DNA from: JAADGZ01 sp964596835
GTDB lineage: Bacteria > Pseudomonadota > Gammaproteobacteria > UBA6429 > Thiohalophilaceae
DNA: 43,863 nt
Assembly: GCA_964596835.1 (NCBI GenBank)
Contig: CAZQVV010000008.1
Span: 1-43,863 of the forward strand
Direction of reading: 5' to 3'
Both the position numbers and the translations under genes were made by a program. Of the stretch, positions 34,426 to 43,294 are shown piece by piece; position 1 is the first letter of the stretch, and every line of letters starts with the position of its first letter. The notes under the pieces were generated by a model that did no database searches, was not told where the DNA came from, and saw nothing but the letters and a program-made list of their open reading frames with translations.

Positions 34426-35382
34426 CTATTTTTCTTGACAGTCCAGATAGCGTTCGGCGTCCAGCGCGGCCATACAGCCGGAGCCGGCGGAGGTGATAGC
34501 CTGGCGATAATGGTGATCAGCGACATCGCCAGCGGCGAAAATGCCTTCCACGCTGGTGGCGGTGGCGCTGCCCTCAGCGCCGCTTTTGACTGTCAGATAG
34601 CCATGTTCCATATCTAATTGACCGGCAAAAATATCGGTGTTGGGCCTGTGACCGATGGCGACGAAGACGCCATGCACACTAATATCTTTCGTGCTGCCGT
34701 CCTGGGTGTTTTTGATGCGCACGCCAGTGACGCCGGAATCATCGCCGAGTACCTCATCTGTGGCATGGTTCCATTCGATAGTGACGTTGCCGTTTTTAGT
34801 TTTTTCCATTAGTTGTTCTGCGAGAATTTTTTCTGAACGAAATTTATCGCGGCGATGGATTACGGTGACATGCGAGGCGATATTGGAAAGATAAAGCGCT
34901 TCCTCAACGGCAGTGTTACCGCCGCCCACTACGGCAACCGGTTTGTCACGATAGAAAAAGCCGTCACAGGTGGCGCAACCGGAGACGCCTTTGCCCTTGA
35001 AGGCTTCTTCCGATTCCAGCCCCAGATACATGGCCGAAGCACCGGTGGCGATAATGAGAGCATCGCAGGTGTAATGGCCGCTGTCGCCGGTTAATTGATA
35101 AGGTTTGGAGCTGAAGTCCACCTTGTTGATATGATCGAATACAAACTCGGTGTGAAAGCGTTCCGCATGCTGGCGCATGCGTTCCATCAGTTCTGGTCCC
35201 TGCAGGCCTTCGAGACCCCCCGGCCAGTTGTCTACTTCGGTGGTGGACATGAGCTGGCCGCCCTGTTCCATACCGGTGATCAGAACGGGTTGCAGGTTGG
35301 CGCGTGCAGCATAAATGGCGGCGGTGTAACCCGCCGGTCCGGAACCGAGAATCAACAGGCGAGAATGTTTGGTGTCACTCAT
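34426..35382 (-). CDS. trxB: Thioredoxin reductase
   Basis: A 318-residue FAD- and NADPH-dependent disulfide reductase of normal length. The FAD site is LGSGPAGYTAAIYAARA, the redox-active pair is CATCDG, the NADPH site is VVGGGNTAVEEALYLS with the HRR motif in VIHRRDKFR, and the C-terminal FAD motif is GIFAAGDVAD. It reduces thioredoxin in the cytoplasm. It is transcribed divergently from ald, matching the position of trxB next to lrp-ftsK in E. coli. Confidence 0.97.
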   Translation of the reverse strand: MSDTKHSRLLILGSGPAGYTAAIYAARANLQPVLITGMEQGGQLMSTTEVDNWPGGLEGLQGPELMERMRQHAERFHTEFVFDHINKVDFSSKPYQLTGDSGHYTCDALIIATGASAMYLGLESEEAFKGKGVSGCATCDGFFYRDKPVAVVGGGNTAVEEALYLSNIASHVTVIHRRDKFRSEKILAEQLMEKTKNGNVTIEWNHATDEVLGDDSGVTGVRIKNTQDGSTKDISVHGVFVAIGHRPNTDIFAGQLDMEHGYLTVKSGAEGSATATSVEGIFAAGDVADHHYRQAITSAGSGCMAALDAERYLDCQEK

Positions 35383-35435
35383 GTGCTAAACTCCAGAAAA
35401 ATTGCATTAACGATGCGCATGATTTAAAGAACGCC

Positions 35436-35492
35436 TGATTAATTCCGCCGTTCATGGTTCGACAGGCTCACCACGAACGGTGGAATTAATCA
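35436..35492. repeat. Long near-perfect hairpin (R3-derived) upstream of trxB
   Basis: TGATTAATTCCGCCGTTC (35436-35453) and GAACGGTGGAATTAATCA (35475-35492) pair at 17 of 18 positions, and pairing continues four more bases into the loop. The centre, GGTTCGACAGGCTCACCA, is an R3 unit. It lies 54 bp upstream of the trxB start, so it is not a terminator of trxB. Confidence 0.7.
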
Positions 35493-35509
35493 ATGCATCC
35501 TTCACAGAA

Positions 35510-35655
35510 ATTAATCTCTTTGGGTTTAATTCCCCGCTGCTTGCAGCGAAAAATAGTAGGATGGGTAGAGCGAAGCGCGAAGTCCAGTAGGGAAACCCAT
35601 CAGTATGGTACAGCTTAATACCCTGCCCGCTTGCGGCGGGGTTGTTTATTTTCAA
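35510..35655 (+). repeat. R1 element, copy e
   Basis: Full-length R1 between trxB and ald. It is flanked by related sequences: AATGCATCCTTCACAGAAAT on the left and AATGCACTCTTCAAAGGAAT on the right, with a third partial copy at about 35680. R1 may have inserted into, or duplicated, a short pre-existing tandem repeat. Confidence 0.85.
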
Positions 35656-35779
35656 TGCACTCTTCAAAGGAATTAACCCGTGCATCCTTTAAAGAATAAA
35701 AAAACAAGCGTCAGGAGAAGCCGTCGAATATCATGTTGCTATCTTACGTCAAAGCCACTCGGTGGGTAAAGTTGAGAAC

Positions 35780-36841
35780 ATGAAAATAGGCATTCCAAAA
35801 GAAGTTAAAATCCGCGAAGGGCGTGTGGCTTTGATCCCGGATGCTGCAGCCGAACTGGTCCGGCAGGGACAACGCGTTTACTTACAAAAAGACGCGGGGC
35901 TTTTAAGCGGTTATGCCGATGAGGATTACACTGCGTTGGGTGTGGATATTCTAGGTGATGCATCGAGCCTGTATGCCGAGTCGGAACTGATTGTAAAAGT
36001 AAAGGAACCACTTCCGCAGGAGTGGCCGTTGTTAAGGCCGGATCATTTATTGTTTTCCTATTTGCATCTGGCGGCCGAACCGGCGCTGACTAAGGCATTG
36101 TTGGAGATCGGACTCACGGCGGTGGCTTTTGAAACGGTTACCGACAGGGGCCGCCTGCCGTTGCTGGCGCCCATGAGTGACATTGCCGGGCGTATTGCAA
36201 TACAGATTGGTACGCATTTGCTGCATATGCCGCAGGGCGGGCGGGGCGTACTGCTGGGGGGCGTGCCGGCGGCCGAGCGCGGCCATGTGGTGATTCTGGG
36301 TGCCGGTGTGGCGGGCGGGAATGCCGCCTTGCTGGCGGCCGCTATGGGTGCCGAGGTAACGATCTTTGATCGCAACCGTGAAAAACTCGAACACATGCGC
36401 GCCCTGGGCGGCAACGTGACCGCGTTGCATCCGTTTGCACAAAGTATCCATGACGCGGTCTGCCGGGCCGATCTTCTTATTGGCGCGGTGCTGATTCCGG
36501 GTGAAAAAGCGCCGCATCTGGTGAGCGCCGAGACGGTTAAGAATATGCGTGTGGGTAGTGTCATTGTCGATATTTCCGTAGACCAGGGGGGGTGTATCGA
36601 AACCACCCGGCCTACCGATTATGAAAACCCTACTTTTCTCTGGCACGAGGTGGTGCATTTCGGCGTCACTAATATGCCGGGGGCGGTGCCACGCACTGCT
36701 TCACAGGCGCTGTCAGCGGCGTTGTTACCCTATATTTTGCGGCTGTGTGAAGCGGGTTGGGAGAAACAGCCGGATCTGGCCGCCGGCATCAATGTTTCAG
36801 AGGGAAAAATTTGTCTTTATGGCTTGCAAAACACCTTATAA
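35780..36841 (+). CDS. ald: Alanine dehydrogenase
   Basis: A 353-residue NAD-dependent L-alanine dehydrogenase. It starts MKIGIPKEVKIREGRVAL with the substrate-binding Arg; the pyruvate-contacting Lys is in VKVKEP and the catalytic His in FSYLHLAAEP. The Rossmann loop is VVILGAGVAGGNAALLAAAMG and the catalytic Asp is in VIVDISVDQGG. It interconverts alanine with pyruvate and ammonia. A GTG six codons upstream (35762) is a possible longer start, but the family begins at the ATG. It takes the place of lrp between trxB and ftsK. Confidence 0.95.
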   Translation: MKIGIPKEVKIREGRVALIPDAAAELVRQGQRVYLQKDAGLLSGYADEDYTALGVDILGDASSLYAESELIVKVKEPLPQEWPLLRPDHLLFSYLHLAAEPALTKALLEIGLTAVAFETVTDRGRLPLLAPMSDIAGRIAIQIGTHLLHMPQGGRGVLLGGVPAAERGHVVILGAGVAGGNAALLAAAMGAEVTIFDRNREKLEHMRALGGNVTALHPFAQSIHDAVCRADLLIGAVLIPGEKAPHLVSAETVKNMRVGSVIVDISVDQGGCIETTRPTDYENPTFLWHEVVHFGVTNMPGAVPRTASQALSAALLPYILRLCEAGWEKQPDLAAGINVSEGKICLYGLQNTL

Positions 36842-36904
36842 TAAAATATAAATATTCTATAGAATTAAGTGTTTAGAACTTTTATCTAATATTTAGGTTT
36901 AAAT

Positions 36905-39241
36905 ATGTCCCAGGCAAGTCAAAAACTGGCGGTGCGTGCGCCTCTGGCAGGCCATTTGCGCCGTGGCCTGCGCGAAGGCGCCCTGTTTATTTTTGGTTTC
37001 AGCGCCCTGTATTTCTTCCTCGCCCTGTTCAGTTATCAGCCTGCGGATCCCGGGTGGACCCACAGTGCGGCAGACATGGGTGCGCAGGTGGCCAATATGG
37101 GGGGGCCGACCGGGGCCTGGTTTGCCGATGTTTTTCTCACCCTGTTTGGCTATCTGGCCTACTTGTTTCCGCTGATGGTGGGTTTTGTCGGCTGGCAACT
37201 TTATCAGGGCCGGGAACAGGAAGCATCCCGTCCCTTTGATATTCGAGGTTTCATGTTGCGTTTCGGCGGCTTTGTCCTGACTCTGATTGCGGGTTGTGGG
37301 CTGGCCAGTTTGCACGATAATTCCGTAATCAGCCTGTTGCCGGTGAATGCGGGCGGCATTCTGGGCGATCTGGTGGGCCGGCAAATGGAAGGCGCGTTCA
37401 ATCTTATCGGCGCAACCCTGCTGCTGCTGGCGCTGTTTTTAAGCGGTATGACGCTATTTGTGAACCTTTCGTGGATCAAACTGATTGACGCTACCGGTAG
37501 TCTGACCCTGTTACTGGCGGACAGTTTGGCGCGTCTGTTTCTGATCGTGCGCGCAGGGCTATTAAAGATGTTCGAGGTTTGGCTGGCCCGGCGCCAGAAA
37601 GTCCAGTTGGCCAAACAACGTTTCAAGGTCGAAAAACGCCGCGAACCGGTGCGCGTTGAGCATAAGGCGCCGGTGATTAAAACGCCTGGAAAAATAATCA
37701 AACAAAGTCGCCGGGTCGAACAGGAAAAACAGATCCCCCTGTTTGTCGCCGAGGGGGATAGTCGCTTACCGCCCCTGTCCCTGCTGGATGAGTCAAAGCC
37801 GGGAAAATATACCCTCTCGCGGGAGGCGCTGGAAGCCATTTCCCGTCAGGTGGAGTTGAAGTTGCAGGACTTCGGTGTACAGGTTGAAGTCGTGGCGGTA
37901 CATCCCGGGCCGGTGATTACCCGCTATGAGCTGCAACCGGCGCCGGGTGTAAAAGTGAGTCAGATCACCAATCTGGCCAAGGATTTAGCCCGCGCTCTGT
38001 CGGCGATCAGCGTGCGTGTGGTCGAAGTGATTCCGGGCAAGACCACGGTGGGTCTGGAAATCCCTAATGAACAGCGTGAGATCGTGCGCTTGATCGACAA
38101 TCTGAAAGCCCCTCAGTTTGCCGATGCGCGATCGCCACTGACGCTGGCGCTGGGCAAGGATATTAATGGTCAGCCGACCGTGGTGGATCTGGCGCGTATG
38201 CCTCACCTGCTGGTGGCGGGTACGACCGGTGCGGGTAAATCGGTGGCGCTCAATGCCATGATTCTGAGCATGTTGTATAACGCCACCCCCACTGAAGTTC
38301 GTCTGATCATGATTGATCCCAAAATGCTGGAGCTGTCTATTTATGATGGCATTCCGCATCTGCTGGCACCGGTGGTCACTGATATGAAAGAAGCGGCTAA
38401 TGCCCTGCGCTGGTGCGTGGCGGAAATGGATAATCGTTATCGTTTAATGGCGGCGCTCAAGGTGCGCAACATTGCCGGCTATAACCGCAAGGTGAAAGAA
38501 GCCCATGATGCCGGCAAGCCTATTCTCGATCCCCTGCACCCTGAAGATTCCGCGCTCCCGGCACAGGAACTTTCAACCCTGCCGTATATCGTGGTGGTGG
38601 TGGATGAACTGGCGGATATGATGATGCTGGTGGGCAAAAAAGTGGAAGAGCTGATCGCCCGTCTGGCGCAAAAAGCCCGCGCCTCCGGTATTCATCTGAT
38701 TTTGGCCACCCAGCGGCCCTCGGTGGATGTGCTGACCGGCTTGATCAAATCTAATATCCCGGCGCGTATTGCCTTCCAGGTGTCTTCCCGTGTGGATTCC
38801 CGTACCATTCTCGATCAAATGGGCGCGGAACAGCTTCTGGGACATGGCGATATGCTTTACATGCCCGCCGGAACCGCGGTACCGACCCGCATTCACGGTG
38901 CCTTTGTGGATGATCATGAAGTACACAACGTAGTGGAAGAACTGAAGAAAAACAGTCAGCCGCAGTATGTCGAGGAAGTGCTGGCGGGTATCGATGAGCC
39001 GGATGCCGGTAGTGCAGCAGCGATGGCGGCGGACTCGGAATCCGATCCGCTCTACGATCAGGCGGTGAAAATTGTCACTCAAACTCGCAAAGCGTCGATC
39101 TCGGGTGTCCAGCGGCGACTGAAAATAGGCTATAATCGTGCCGCACGGATGGTCGAAGCCATGGAAATGGCTGGCATTGTCGGGCCGCTGGAGAATAATG
39201 GCAATCGTGAAGTGCTGGCACCGCCGCCGCCGAAAGATTAA
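36905..39241 (+). CDS. ftsK: DNA translocase FtsK
   Basis: A 778-residue FtsK/SpoIIIE translocase. Four membrane helices span residues about 20-190 (for example GALFIFGFSALYFFLALFSY). The linker of about 90 basic and polar residues is much shorter than the ~600-residue linker of E. coli FtsK. The alpha/beta motor has VAGTTGAGKSVALN (Walker A, near residue 440) and VVVVDELADMMM (Walker B). The C-terminal gamma winged helix (SDPLYDQAVKIVTQTRKASI and on) reads KOPS polarity signals. It anchors at the division septum, pumps chromosome ends and activates XerCD at dif. Divisome assembly and DNA translocation domains are both present. Confidence 0.97.
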   Translation: MSQASQKLAVRAPLAGHLRRGLREGALFIFGFSALYFFLALFSYQPADPGWTHSAADMGAQVANMGGPTGAWFADVFLTLFGYLAYLFPLMVGFVGWQLYQGREQEASRPFDIRGFMLRFGGFVLTLIAGCGLASLHDNSVISLLPVNAGGILGDLVGRQMEGAFNLIGATLLLLALFLSGMTLFVNLSWIKLIDATGSLTLLLADSLARLFLIVRAGLLKMFEVWLARRQKVQLAKQRFKVEKRREPVRVEHKAPVIKTPGKIIKQSRRVEQEKQIPLFVAEGDSRLPPLSLLDESKPGKYTLSREALEAISRQVELKLQDFGVQVEVVAVHPGPVITRYELQPAPGVKVSQITNLAKDLARALSAISVRVVEVIPGKTTVGLEIPNEQREIVRLIDNLKAPQFADARSPLTLALGKDINGQPTVVDLARMPHLLVAGTTGAGKSVALNAMILSMLYNATPTEVRLIMIDPKMLELSIYDGIPHLLAPVVTDMKEAANALRWCVAEMDNRYRLMAALKVRNIAGYNRKVKEAHDAGKPILDPLHPEDSALPAQELSTLPYIVVVVDELADMMMLVGKKVEELIARLAQKARASGIHLILATQRPSVDVLTGLIKSNIPARIAFQVSSRVDSRTILDQMGAEQLLGHGDMLYMPAGTAVPTRIHGAFVDDHEVHNVVEELKKNSQPQYVEEVLAGIDEPDAGSAAAMAADSESDPLYDQAVKIVTQTRKASISGVQRRLKIGYNRAARMVEAMEMAGIVGPLENNGNREVLAPPPPKD

Positions 39242-39436
39242 CTCGTCTCTGTCTATAAACACGGATGATTAACGCGGAGAACGCAGAGGCGCGAAAACGC
39301 AGAGATTGCATTTTGGCAGTGACGTTATTTTTGAGCATTAAGATGTGAAACGGTACCTTGAATCTTTCCGCGTGGGCACAGAAGAAATCGTGCTTACCCT
39401 ACGAAAACTTGTCTTTGCCCAGTAAACACGGACAAT

Positions 39437-39563
39437 TAATCTCCGTTGGGTTTAATCCCCCGCTGTATGCAGCGAACCACGGTAGGATGGGTAGAGCGAA
39501 GCGCGAAGTCCAGAGGGGAAACCCATCGGCACGCACGTTTGTTTGCATCGGGTAGTTTGTTTA
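39437..39563 (+). repeat. R1 element, copy f, upstream of lolA
   Basis: Hairpin 1 (CCCCGCTGTATGCAGCG) and the GATGGGT/ACCCATC hairpin are intact, and hairpin 3 is degraded. It ends 24 bp before the lolA ATG. An open frame runs through it in phase into lolA, but this is chance read-through. The preceding 39242-39436 shows nothing recognisable. Confidence 0.8.
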
Positions 39564-39586
39564 ATCCCTTTATTATAAAACAGTCC

Positions 39587-40210
39587 ATGATCAAGTCTTT
39601 CTTTGTTCGTATCTTTGTTATTCTCAACCTTGGCCTGCTCGGACTGTCACTGGCGCAGGCCAGTTCGCTGAATGCTTTTTTTGCGCACACCCGCAACTTC
39701 AGCGCCGACTTCAATCAGTCACAGTTTGATGCTGATAAAAAGCTGATACAGCGCAGTCATGGCAGCATCCAGGTTGAACGGCCGGACAAATTCCGCCTGC
39801 AATACTTTAAGCCTTATAAACAGCTGTATGTTGCCGACGGCAAAAAACTCTGGTCGTATGATGAGGATCTGGAACAGATTATTGTAAAACCACAAACTAA
39901 AGCGCTGGCGAACTCACCCGCCATGATCCTGAGCAGTGTAAAACTCCTGCATGATAATTATCAGGTCAGTCACCTGGAAAAAAAGCAGGGCGCAGACTGG
40001 TACCGGCTCACGCCCAGGCAGGACGATGCCGGTTTTGAGTCGGTGTTTCTGGCGTTTAAAAATAATACGCTGACAAAAATGGAAATGCTCGATAGTTTTG
40101 GCCAGACCACGCGCCTGAAATTTAATCACATGAAGGTGAACATCCCGCTCGCGGACAGGACATTTAAGTTTATCCCCCCCAAAGGCGTCGATATTATTGG
40201 TCAGAAATGA
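39587..40210 (+). CDS. lolA: Outer-membrane lipoprotein carrier protein LolA
   Basis: A 207-residue periplasmic chaperone. The signal peptide (IKSFFVRIFVILNLGLLGLS... to LAQA, about residue 24) precedes a beta-sheet body with FSADFNQSQFDADKKLIQRS, HGSIQVERPDKFRLQYFKPY and the closing PPKGVDII, all typical of LolA. It shuttles lipoproteins from LolCDE to LolB at the outer membrane. The start at 39587 is chosen because the in-frame upstream stretch is repeat R1; the ribosome-binding site is weak. The stop overlaps the rarA start by 4 bp. Confidence 0.94.
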   Translation: MIKSFFVRIFVILNLGLLGLSLAQASSLNAFFAHTRNFSADFNQSQFDADKKLIQRSHGSIQVERPDKFRLQYFKPYKQLYVADGKKLWSYDEDLEQIIVKPQTKALANSPAMILSSVKLLHDNYQVSHLEKKQGADWYRLTPRQDDAGFESVFLAFKNNTLTKMEMLDSFGQTTRLKFNHMKVNIPLADRTFKFIPPKGVDIIGQK

Positions 40211-41568
40211 CGGACGCCCCCGATCTATTTGTTTCAACTGAACCGGCTTCCAGCCGGGATGCGAGCACATGGCGGCCGCTGGCGGATCGCATGCGCCCGC
40301 AGACGCTGGATGGGATTGCCGGTCAGTCCCACCTGTTGGGGCAGGACAAACCTCTGCGTCAGGCCATTGAGTCGGGGCGTTTGCATTCGATGATTTTCTG
40401 GGGGCCGCCGGGTACCGGCAAGACCACCCTGTCGCGTCTGATTGCGCATTACTGCGAGGCGGAGTTTTTGAGTCTCTCTGCCGTACTCTCCGGGGTCAAG
40501 GATATCCGCCAGGCAGTGGAACAGGCCAGGGTACTCCAGCAGCAGGGCCGCGCCAGTATTCTGTTCGTGGATGAAGTGCATCGTTTCAACAAGTCGCAGC
40601 AGGACGCCTTTTTGCCCTTTGTAGAAGACGGCACCATTACCTTCATCGGCGCGACCACGGAAAACCCCTCGTTTGAGTTGAACAATGCGCTGTTGTCCCG
40701 CGCCCGGGTTTATGTGCTCAAGTCGCTGCAGACGGAGGATCTGGTTGCGGTCCTCAAACGGGCATTAGAGGATGAGGCGATGGGTCTCGGGCAGCGCAAG
40801 ATCAAAATAGACGATGCCCTGATTTATCGCCTGGCGCAGATGGCCGATGGCGATGCCCGGCGCGCCCTCAATCTGCTGGAAATCGCGTCTGATCTCAGCC
40901 TTGAAAAAAAGGGTGAACAGCTGATCAGCGAGGCGGTGCTTAATGATGTATTGTCCACTGGCCTGCGCCGTTTCGACAAGCAGGGCGAAGCTTTTTATGA
41001 TCAGATCTCTGCACTGCATAAATCGGTGCGCGGTTCCGCGCCGGATGCGGCTCTGTACTGGCTGGTACGGATGCTCGATGGCGGCTGTGACCCTTTGTAT
41101 ATTGCCCGGCGCGTGGTGCGTATGGCCAGCGAAGACATCGGCAACGCCGATCCCCGCGCCCTGACCCTGGCGCTCAATGCCTGGGACGTGCAGGAGCGGC
41201 TGGGCAGTCCGGAAGGAGAACTGGCAATTGCCCAGGCGGTTCTGTATCTGGCCTGCGCCGCCAAGAGCAACGCGGTTTACAAGGCTTATAACCAGGCCAC
41301 GGCCCAGGTAAAAGAAGCCGGCTCTGCGGAAATCCCCGTGCATCTGCGCAATGCGCCCACCCGGCTGATGAAGGAACTGGGCTACGGTCGCGAGTATCGT
41401 TATGCCCATGACGAGCCGGAAGCCTATGCGGCGGGAGAACGCTATTTCCCCGAAGAAATGGGTGAACAGCATTATTATGAGCCCGTTCCCCGCGGTCTGG
41501 AGATTAAAATTGCAGAAAAGCTGGCCCATTTGCGTGACCTGGACAAAAAAGCAGGCAAGCCGGGCTGA
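40207..41568 (+). CDS. rarA: Replication-associated recombination protein RarA
   Basis: A 453-residue AAA+ ATPase (MgsA/WHIP family). Its N-terminal family motif is LADRMRPQTLDGIAGQSHLL. The Walker A is GPPGTGKTTLS (about residues 65-75), the Walker B SILFVDEVHRFNKSQQDAFL, and sensor 1 FIGATTENPSFE. A helical C-terminal oligomerisation domain contains DGGCDPLYIARRVVRMASED. It acts at stalled replication forks with SSB. It is coupled to lolA by an ATGA overlap and followed by serS, as in E. coli. Confidence 0.96.
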   Translation: MTDAPDLFVSTEPASSRDASTWRPLADRMRPQTLDGIAGQSHLLGQDKPLRQAIESGRLHSMIFWGPPGTGKTTLSRLIAHYCEAEFLSLSAVLSGVKDIRQAVEQARVLQQQGRASILFVDEVHRFNKSQQDAFLPFVEDGTITFIGATTENPSFELNNALLSRARVYVLKSLQTEDLVAVLKRALEDEAMGLGQRKIKIDDALIYRLAQMADGDARRALNLLEIASDLSLEKKGEQLISEAVLNDVLSTGLRRFDKQGEAFYDQISALHKSVRGSAPDAALYWLVRMLDGGCDPLYIARRVVRMASEDIGNADPRALTLALNAWDVQERLGSPEGELAIAQAVLYLACAAKSNAVYKAYNQATAQVKEAGSAEIPVHLRNAPTRLMKELGYGREYRYAHDEPEAYAAGERYFPEEMGEQHYYEPVPRGLEIKIAEKLAHLRDLDKKAGKPG

Positions 41569-41660
41569 GTTGCCATATATTTGAAATCAATTACAGTATA
41601 ATTTGTCCATCACTAACCTGCCGTACCACGAACGATCAGATAAAATTTCCAGGGACCCGC

Positions 41661-42935
41661 ATGCTTGATCCAAAACTGTTACGCAACGATTTACAAAACT
41701 GCGCCGCGCGTCTTGCGCGTCGCGGTTATACCCTCGATACCGCATTGTTTGAAAGACTGGAATCACAACGCAAACAGTTGCAGGTAGACACCCAGCAGTT
41801 GCAAAGCGAACGCAATACAAAATCAAAGGCCATCGGTCAGGCCAAGGCCAAAGGCGAAGACGGCGCTGAATTTTTTGCCGCTGTGTCCGAGATAGGTGAC
41901 CGACTCAAGACTAATGAAGAAAAGTTGGCGCTAGTGCAGCGCGAGTTGAATGATCTGCTGATGAGTCTGCCCAATCTTCTGCACGAGAGCGTGCCCGATG
42001 GCCGGGATGAAAATGACAATCTCGAAATCCGTCGCTGGGGTGAGCCGCGCACGTTTGATTTCGAGGCCCGCGATCATGTGGATCTGGGTGAAGCTACCGG
42101 CCTGCTGGATTTTGAAACCGCCGTGAAAATTACCGGCTCACGCTTTGCCGTTATGAGTGGCGGGGTTGCCCGGTTGCATCGTGCCCTGATCCAGTTCATG
42201 CTGGATCTGCACTCGCAGGAACACGGCTATACCGAAACCTGCGTTCCCTATATCGTTAATGCCGACAGCCTGCGCGGCACGGGACAGTTACCCAAGTTTG
42301 AAGAAGATCTGTTCAAGCTGCGGCACGAGCATGATTTTTACCTGATCCCCACGGCCGAGGTGCCGCTGACCAACATCGTGCGTGATACGATTAGCGACGA
42401 TGCCGTCATGCCGCGAAAATTTGTCTGCCACACGCCCTGTTTTCGCAGTGAAGCGGGATCCTACGGCAAGGACACGCGCGGCATGATCCGCCAGCACCAG
42501 TTCGAGAAAGTCGAGATGGTGCAAATCGTGCGTCCGCAGGATTCCTATGCGGCGCTGGAGGAACTGACCGCACATGCCGAAGAAGTCCTGAAGCGGCTGC
42601 AACTTCCGTATCGACTGGTCACGCTATGCGCCGGTGACGTGGGTTTTTCTTCCGCTAAGACCTACGATCTGGAAGTCTGGTTGCCCGGCCAGCAGGCTTA
42701 CCGCGAGATTTCATCCTGCAGCAATTTTGAAGACTTTCAGGCGCGGCGCATGAAAGCCCGCTGGCGTAATCCGGATACCGGTAAGCCGGAACTGGTACAT
42801 ACCGTCAACGGTTCCGGACTGGCCATCGGTCGCACCCTGGTGGCGGTGCTGGAAAACTACCAGAATGAAGATGGCAGCATCACCGTGCCCGAAGTATTGA
42901 AGCCTTATATGGGATCGCGACGAAGCATTCAGTGA
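41661..42935 (+). CDS. serS: Seryl-tRNA synthetase
   Basis: A 424-residue class II aminoacyl-tRNA synthetase. An N-terminal long antiparallel coiled-coil arm (about residues 30-105), which grips the tRNA-Ser variable arm, precedes the catalytic domain with VPYIVNADSLRGTGQLPKFE, motif 2 FRSEAGSYGKDTRGMIRQHQ and motif 3 in GSGLAIGRTLVAVLENYQ. It charges tRNA-Ser, and tRNA-Sec where present. Length is standard. It ends the trxB-ald-ftsK-lolA-rarA-serS block. No tRNA gene follows. Confidence 0.98.
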   Translation: MLDPKLLRNDLQNCAARLARRGYTLDTALFERLESQRKQLQVDTQQLQSERNTKSKAIGQAKAKGEDGAEFFAAVSEIGDRLKTNEEKLALVQRELNDLLMSLPNLLHESVPDGRDENDNLEIRRWGEPRTFDFEARDHVDLGEATGLLDFETAVKITGSRFAVMSGGVARLHRALIQFMLDLHSQEHGYTETCVPYIVNADSLRGTGQLPKFEEDLFKLRHEHDFYLIPTAEVPLTNIVRDTISDDAVMPRKFVCHTPCFRSEAGSYGKDTRGMIRQHQFEKVEMVQIVRPQDSYAALEELTAHAEEVLKRLQLPYRLVTLCAGDVGFSSAKTYDLEVWLPGQQAYREISSCSNFEDFQARRMKARWRNPDTGKPELVHTVNGSGLAIGRTLVAVLENYQNEDGSITVPEVLKPYMGSRRSIQ

Positions 42936-43047
42936 TTGTCAATCCAGGTTCTACTCACACGTTAGTTCTTAGGGGTTAAACGGTTATAAATCAGTATGTT
43001 ATAAGCCGGAATAGGTGCCCTGATCTTTATTTGGTGATTGACTAATG

Positions 43048-43081
43048 CATAATTCGTGCATATGCTTATGCATGAATTATG
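43048..43081. promoter_or_regulatory. Palindromic operator of the vapBC locus
   Basis: CATAATTC and GAATTATG plus TGCATA and TATGCA form a 34-bp inverted repeat (15-base arms with one mismatched position, loop TGCT). It ends 18 bases before the vapB start. VapB-VapC complexes autoregulate from such sites. Confidence 0.7.
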
Positions 43082-43099
43082 TGCAAACAGGGCATGACT

Positions 43100-43294
43100 A
43101 TGCGAACCACGTTGAATATTGATGATCAACTTTTTGAAGAAGCGGTTCGTCTCACAGGGGTAAAAGAGAAAACGGCTCTGTTACGCGAAAGCCTGAAAGC
43201 CCTGATTCAGCGTGAAAGCGCCCGGCGTCTTTCGCTATTGGGTGGCACAGAGCCACAACTGAGTGAGATTCCCCGCCGTCAAAGCGGCAAATGA
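43100..43294 (+). CDS. vapB: Type II antitoxin VapB
   Basis: A 64-residue antitoxin. It begins MRTTLNIDDQLFEEAVRLTG, the ribbon-helix-helix DNA-binding fold of the VapB/MazE-like antitoxins (the MRTTLNIDD start is typical of the type paired with short VapC). A toxin-binding tail rich in charged residues follows (LSEIPRRQSGK). I choose 43100 because AGGG lies seven bases upstream; the ATGs at 43079 and 43094 would overlap the operator or lie too close to that site. The stop overlaps the vapC start (ATGA). With the toxin gene broken, the antitoxin may now be an orphan repressor. Confidence 0.85.
   Translation: MRTTLNIDDQLFEEAVRLTGVKEKTALLRESLKALIQRESARRLSLLGGTEPQLSEIPRRQSGK

Noticed and set aside
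39446..39586. 47-residue extension of LolA through repeat R1
   Set aside because: The sequence is the repeat, and the LolA signal peptide begins at the ATG at 39587.
42936..43047. tRNA gene after serS
   Set aside because: No cloverleaf or T-loop sequence was found in this gap.
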